In this document: piece by piece, positions 59,136 through 64,000 of the stretch
Position numbering within the stretch: position 1 is the first letter of the stretch
Layout of the letters: each line of letters opens with the position of its first letter
NCBI GenBank assembly: GCA_946186925.1
Contig: CAMHPA010000004.1
Location: 1-64,000, forward strand
Direction: 5' to 3'
Length of the DNA stretch: 64,000 bases
Source of the DNA: an uncultured Bacteroidota bacterium
GTDB taxonomy: Bacteria; Bacteroidota; Bacteroidia; Bacteroidales; SZUA-534
Position numbers and translations under genes: made by a program
The notes under the pieces: generated by a model
Told to the model about the DNA's origin: nothing
Database searches by the model: none
What the model saw: the letters and a program-made list of their open reading frames with translations, nothing else

Positions 59136-61004
59136 TTATTTTTTTTCAACTAAACGCCTAATTGCCTCCAATTGATTGTTTTTGTTTACATCACGCATCT
59201 GTTTTGCCGAATTGGTAAAGTACTGATGACCCTCTATGAACTTGATTTGCATTAAGTTCCACTTGTCAATGTCATCTTCGATGGCACCGCGTTCGCGAAG
59301 CTCACGATAGAGATTTCCTGACACAGGAATAAAGTCGGCGCGACCCAGATAGTCGAGGTCGGCGTCACAAATTATCTGCTCGAGCAGAGCAACCGGCTTC
59401 GGCGGCAGTTTTGTCTTCATTATCAGGTTGCAGATAAAGTCAATCTGCTCAGGTGTGTAGTCATATTTCGGCAGATACTCGCGTGCAATCTCGCAACCGG
59501 CCTCCTCGTGGTCTTTGTATGTGCGGGTAAATCCTGTGTCGTGGAACAGAGCTGCGGTTTTCAGCAGCAGCATCTCCTCGTCGGTGATGCCCTCGTGTCG
59601 GCCGATAATCTCAACCTGCGTTGTCACGTCGATGGTGTGCTTCAGGTTGTGATAGTAGAGGTTCTTGGGCAGTTTCTCCTCGAGCATATTCAGCACAACC
59701 TCCTCAATATCGTCGAAACGGACAATGCCCAGGCGAGTCTGGAAAGCTTGGTTCGGCCTTACACCCATTCCGCCTTCCGACAGATGGGGGCGGAAGCCCT
59801 CAATCAGGTACATGTCAATCTCGCCTTTGTATTTGACGGGCATCTTGCCCCAGTACTGGCAGACAAAGTAGTCTTTCACAAGCTCGTATGTCATGCCAGT
59901 GATGTTCACCTTGTTTATCTGCCCCGAGGCCTCCATGCGGCTGGCAATGTTGACGGTGTCGCCCCATATCTCGAGTTTTTTCTTGTTGCCGTTGTTGTTG
60001 CAGAATACGGGGCCTGTGTGAATGCCGATGCGCAGGTTCCAGCCTTGGTCGGCGCCGTATTGCAGTTTCATGGCCTGCATGTATTGGTACATTTCGAATG
60101 CGGCCAGTACCACCTCAATGGGGTTGGTGTGGTTCTTTTGCGGAATGCCGCCGGCGCACATGTAGATGTCGCCAATCGATTTGATTTTTTCGATGTGGAA
60201 TTTTTTTACCACCTCGTCGAAGTGGAAGAAGAAGCGGTCGAGATCGTCGATGAGGTGTTCGGCATTCTCGTTTTTCGAAATGTTTGAGAATCCGTGAACG
60301 TCGGAGAACAGTACGGTCACCATCTTATAGCGGGTGGCCTTTTCTTTGTCTTTCGATTTCTCCTTAAGTTTTTCAAACTCCTCTTTTGGCATATAGTTGG
60401 CCACAAGTTCATCGTACTTAATCTTTTGAGCTTGGAGCTCTTTGGTGCGGTCGGTGATCTCGTTTTCAAGTGATAGGGTGGTGCGCAGAATCTTCAGCCT
60501 GCTCCAGAAGTAGATGATAAGGATGGCTGCCACGGCGATCATAATGGCTACAACAAAATCGATGACGCCGAACGAGCGGCCGTCGGTGAGCTTGATGGTC
60601 GTCTGATAGGAGAGACCGCCCTCACTGCGGGCCTTGACAACCACGTTGGTGTGGCGCGACGGCAGGTTGAATGTGACCGACGACTTTGTCGACCAGATGG
60701 GCTCCTGCCCTGTACCTTCAAAGCTGAACTCGCTTAACATCAAGCGTGTGACATCGTCGGGGTCTATTGTGACAGTGATTTTTTTTGTGCCGGCGTGTTT
60801 GGTGAGATTGTATTCGATTTCGCCGTCGTTGTGTTTCTCGGTGGGGGTTAGAGATATTTTCTCCTCCACGGTCACGCTTACACTGAATGAGCCCGCGTTT
60901 TTGGATTGGGCGCTGATTTGCAGTGCTGTTAAAATCATGCACGATGTGAGCGCAAGGCTCACAATGGTAATGCCGCTATTTCTTTTTGTTGCCAAAACTG
61001 TCAC
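59136..61004 (-). CDS. Membrane-anchored class III nucleotide cyclase fused to HD-domain phosphohydrolase
   Basis: Cyclase motifs VTVLFSDVHGFS, EKIKSIGDIYMCAGG, LEIWGDTVNIASRMEASG; HD motifs YYHNLKHTIDV, ALFHDTGF, ICDADLDYLG; exported N-terminal domain and one TM. Confidence 0.88.
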   Translation of the reverse strand: MTVLATKRNSGITIVSLALTSCMILTALQISAQSKNAGSFSVSVTVEEKISLTPTEKHNDGEIEYNLTKHAGTKKITVTIDPDDVTRLMLSEFSFEGTGQEPIWSTKSSVTFNLPSRHTNVVVKARSEGGLSYQTTIKLTDGRSFGVIDFVVAIMIAVAAILIIYFWSRLKILRTTLSLENEITDRTKELQAQKIKYDELVANYMPKEEFEKLKEKSKDKEKATRYKMVTVLFSDVHGFSNISKNENAEHLIDDLDRFFFHFDEVVKKFHIEKIKSIGDIYMCAGGIPQKNHTNPIEVVLAAFEMYQYMQAMKLQYGADQGWNLRIGIHTGPVFCNNNGNKKKLEIWGDTVNIASRMEASGQINKVNITGMTYELVKDYFVCQYWGKMPVKYKGEIDMYLIEGFRPHLSEGGMGVRPNQAFQTRLGIVRFDDIEEVVLNMLEEKLPKNLYYHNLKHTIDVTTQVEIIGRHEGITDEEMLLLKTAALFHDTGFTRTYKDHEEAGCEIAREYLPKYDYTPEQIDFICNLIMKTKLPPKPVALLEQIICDADLDYLGRADFIPVSGNLYRELRERGAIEDDIDKWNLMQIKFIEGHQYFTNSAKQMRDVNKNNQLEAIRRLVEKK

Positions 61005-61311
61005 TATTTATGCTTAAAAAGCGTTTCAAAATAAGTATTTTAGTTGGTTCGTCAAACCGAACCAAATATATTAAATTTTGGTTTGTTAACCGAATGGCGA
61101 AAAATATATGACCAACGCCACCTCTCTTTTTGACGAGTGTACAAAAAGCAGCATCCGTCCATTTAGCGCGCCAATTGATGAAAAATGATTATATCTGTTT
61201 GGATGCCAGTGAAGTGAACGTTTTTTGCGGCTGGTGGCTTGATAAATCATTTCAAGCGATATTTTTGCACGGATTTTGAATGACAATTACCGATAAACAC
61301 TATTTCGGCAA

Positions 61312-62229
61312 GTGCAGACAAGCGACAGCATCGAAAAATTGAACATCAGCAAGCCGGTTGTAACGATTGGCTCGTTTGACGGAGTGCATCGCGGCCATCG
61401 CGAGGTTTTGCGACAGCTGACTGATTATGCGCGGCAGACGGGCGGCAGCAGTGTGGTCATCACCTTCTGGCCTCATCCGGCGGTGGTGCTGGGTGACAGA
61501 CAGACGGGGCTTTTGTCAACTCCCAGTGAGAAAAATTCTCTGATGGCCGAAACCGGTATCGATTGGCTGATAACGCTGCCTTTCACACGTGAGTTTTCGC
61601 AGATGGAGTATGACGAGTTCGTGAGTGGTTGTCTGGTTGACAAACTACACATTGACACATTGTTTGTGGGTTATGACAACAAAGTGGGCCGCAACGGCCG
61701 GGGACGGTTCGCCGAGGTAGAGAATCTGGCGGGGCGTTTGGGTTTTAAGGTGCGGCAACTCAAGGCGTTGTCGGCTGGTGAGACGCCTATCAGTTCCACA
61801 GCCATCCGCAATCTGCTAGCCGATGGCCGTGTGGTTGAGGCTAACCAGCTGCTCGGCCGGCCGTACCATATTGCAGGCATGGTGGTGAGAGGCAATCATA
61901 TTGGTACAGGCATCGGTTTCCCGACGGCTAATATCCAGCCTGACGAGTGCAAGTTTGTTCCAGGCAACGGAGCTTACGCTATCCGCGCCAATATAGGTGG
62001 AACCGAGTATGCCGGAATGCTGAACATTGGCAAACGGCCCACCATAGGCGATGGTCGCCAGACAATCGAAGCGCACTTTTTCGATTTCGACGGCGATCTC
62101 TACGGGCAGACGATTGAGGTTTATTTCGTGGATAAAATTCGCGATGAGCGTCAGTTTGCAAGTCTCGATGAACTCCGCGTGCAGCTCGAAACTGACTGCC
62201 AGACGGTGAGAAAATGGTTTGGAGTCTGA
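61312..62229 (+). CDS. ribF: Bifunctional riboflavin kinase/FAD synthetase
   Basis: VTIGSFDGVHRGHREVL; ISSTAIRNLLADGRV; GTGIGFPTANI. Probable GTG start. Confidence 0.95.
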   Translation: MQTSDSIEKLNISKPVVTIGSFDGVHRGHREVLRQLTDYARQTGGSSVVITFWPHPAVVLGDRQTGLLSTPSEKNSLMAETGIDWLITLPFTREFSQMEYDEFVSGCLVDKLHIDTLFVGYDNKVGRNGRGRFAEVENLAGRLGFKVRQLKALSAGETPISSTAIRNLLADGRVVEANQLLGRPYHIAGMVVRGNHIGTGIGFPTANIQPDECKFVPGNGAYAIRANIGGTEYAGMLNIGKRPTIGDGRQTIEAHFFDFDGDLYGQTIEVYFVDKIRDERQFASLDELRVQLETDCQTVRKWFGV

Positions 62230-62310
62230 ATTGTTTCGGAGTTGGAACCGGGAGAGGAATTATTCGTTTTTGAACAGAGATTTGCTAAGTTTTCTCTGCT
62301 TACAGTCATA

Positions 62311-62342
62311 AAAAAAGCGATGACAAATTGCCATCGCTTTGT
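62311..62342 (-). terminator. Terminator between ribF and the DUF4468 gene
   Basis: agcgatg-acaaattgc-catcgct with A-run on the plus strand (T-run on minus). Confidence 0.75.
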
Positions 62343-62362
62343 TGTCTTACGAAAGTATCGGT

Positions 62363-63007
62363 CTACCAATCGTCGTCGTTGTCTTTTACCTGAGCCTTAG
62401 GCTTGACTTCCTCATTGAGCTGTTTTTCAATAATTTCGGCAAAAACGCAACTTGCCACATAGGCGCTTGCGCCAATTTTCTTACGCAAGGCGTCCTGCTC
62501 GTCGTAGAACGGATAGCACTTTTTCGGCGCCCACTTTGTCTCGACATTGATGGCATAATCCTTAATGGTTTGTACCAGGCGCAGTTTGCCGTCCTTAATG
62601 TTGATTTTCACAATCATATTCACGCTCACAATTTGATGCGGGAAGGTTACTACGTTTTTCAAAGTGGTGTTTGCCACAAGAGTTCCCGACTCCTTCTCGT
62701 TGGTTTTGATTGACGAGTTTTTGTCGCCGAAAGTCTTTGTGAACCATCCGCTAATGTTGTCATAGATTTTGTCTTTGTCCATACCAGCGCAATCAATGAC
62801 AATGCTGTAGGAGTGTTGGTCGTTTTTGTCGAGCTCGAAACGCGATTTCAGAGCAACAGCCGCCTCTGCATACTGATGTTTGTGGTCGGATTTGCCATCA
62901 TACTTGTCAATATCATACTTTGCGAACGAGTCGCCGGTCAGAATTTGTGCCGATGCACCAAATGCGTTGAGCATCAAAACACCAAGAATCAGTTTTTTCG
63001 CTTTCAT
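62363..63007 (-). CDS. Exported protein, DUF4468-like
   Basis: Signal peptide LILGVLMLNAFGASAQ; VNMIVKINIKDGKLRLVQTIKDY; ATG at 63007. Confidence 0.65.
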   Translation of the reverse strand: MKAKKLILGVLMLNAFGASAQILTGDSFAKYDIDKYDGKSDHKHQYAEAAVALKSRFELDKNDQHSYSIVIDCAGMDKDKIYDNISGWFTKTFGDKNSSIKTNEKESGTLVANTTLKNVVTFPHQIVSVNMIVKINIKDGKLRLVQTIKDYAINVETKWAPKKCYPFYDEQDALRKKIGASAYVASCVFAEIIEKQLNEEVKPKAQVKDNDDDW

Positions 63008-63121
63008 TACTATCTGTTTTTTAATTGCCGCACTATGGCGACAGTGGTTAATTAGTACAAAGATAAAAAAACTGCGGCTCTTGTGCGATTTTATCTTCAC
63101 AAAAAATATTCACAGCGTAAA

Positions 63122-63160
63122 ACAAGACAGGCGGACTAGCGCCCGCCTGACTCTTTTGTA
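63122..63160. terminator. Hairpin/terminator downstream of the GIN-domain gene
   Basis: caggcgg...ccgcctg palindrome with a T-rich minus-strand tail. Confidence 0.55.
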
Positions 63161-63191
63161 AGCAACTATTAGTTTAATATAGGGACTAATT

Positions 63192-63890
63192 TTAGAGGCG
63201 TGAGATGGAGCCGCCGCTGCTCGACGACACGTTGACCATTGTGGGTTTGCCGCTGTAGCGCACCCGGCCGCCGCTTGAGGCCTCGGCTTCGAGGTTCACA
63301 TTGGCGCTGACACTGACGCTGGCGCCCGACGACGCTTCGGCTTTGCCGTTGGCGGCTGTCAGCTTGTCGCCACTGATGCTTGCGCCGCTCGATGCATCGA
63401 AATCAACATTTTGAGCCTTGCCGGCAAGCATCACGCTTGAGCCCGAGCTCGATTCGGCGGTAACCTTGTTGGCCTTCGCCATAGCGTTAATCCTCGCTCC
63501 CGACGAAGCCGCAAACACCAGATTATCACCCGTGAGCGTGTCGGTTGTGACGGTTGCGCCCGAGCTGGCCACCACCCGCACAATGCTGATGGCTGTAACG
63601 TCAACCTCAACCTTCTGCGGCATTCTTATGTTGCGTTTCTTATCCCAGTGAATCACCAAAGTGCCGTTTTTCACCTCGGTTTTAATATCGTCGATGTAGT
63701 CGGCAGGAGCCGTGACCACAACATTGTCGGCGTCGCCGATTACAACATTAACCTTGATGCCCTGGCCTACATCGATGCCAGTGAAACCCGAAACCTGACG
63801 GGTTGAGGTGGCATAATCGGAGTTGCGATTGATGGCGCAGCCGACGCTCAGCATCGAAACGCCCATTAACATTAGCAAAAGTTTTTTCAT
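63192..63890 (-). CDS. Head GIN domain protein (DUF2807), lipoprotein-like
   Basis: Lipobox LMGVSMLSVGCAIN; repeated SSGA/SSGG beta-helix repeats. Confidence 0.9.
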   Translation of the reverse strand: MKKLLLMLMGVSMLSVGCAINRNSDYATSTRQVSGFTGIDVGQGIKVNVVIGDADNVVVTAPADYIDDIKTEVKNGTLVIHWDKKRNIRMPQKVEVDVTAISIVRVVASSGATVTTDTLTGDNLVFAASSGARINAMAKANKVTAESSSGSSVMLAGKAQNVDFDASSGASISGDKLTAANGKAEASSGASVSVSANVNLEAEASSGGRVRYSGKPTMVNVSSSSGGSISRL

Positions 63891-64000
63891 ATCAGTTTTG
63901 TTTTAAATACACTACAATGACGATTGAAACCCCGAAACGTTGCAGCTGAAACCGATGTTTTATGAAGAAAAATCGCATTTTGTTAGTATAATATTGATTA

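Noticed and set aside
1-64000. tRNA or rRNA genes
   Set aside because: None was recognised by eye in the intergenic regions; tRNAscan-SE and Infernal would be needed to exclude short RNAs.

Overview
Chromosomal window from a Bacteroidota (Bacteroidales-like) genome, judged from gene content and TAnnTTTG-type promoter boxes. Most of it is housekeeping: a SUF subset (sufS/sufE/sufT-like), tex, ilvE, thrH, yceD-rpmF-plsX-fabH, bactofilin-atpZ, trmO, pgeF, holB, tyrS, tamB/tsaD, uppP, cysE, dnaG, an M1 peptidase, metG-cysS-glnS, recF with a DUF721 gene, two rubrerythrins, DUF349, USP and ribF. I recognised no rRNA, tRNA, CRISPR array, prophage or complete transposon. The points most worth a second look are: (i) a family of short, self-complementary intergenic 'phrases' found in about a dozen gene spacers, several of which supply the stop codon of the upstream gene; (ii) a single polypeptide joining a class III nucleotide cyclase to an HD phosphohydrolase, next to a USP gene; (iii) an MMPL-acyltransferase-methyltransferase fusion with CrtI-like, GT2-DUF2062 and LolA-like genes, resembling aryl-polyene/flexirubin accessory genes but with no ketosynthase in the window; (iv) a truncated VapC next to an intact-looking antitoxin; (v) a hairpin-rich, MITE-like intergenic island at the left edge. 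All calls come from reading the sequence and ORF translations; no database search was run.
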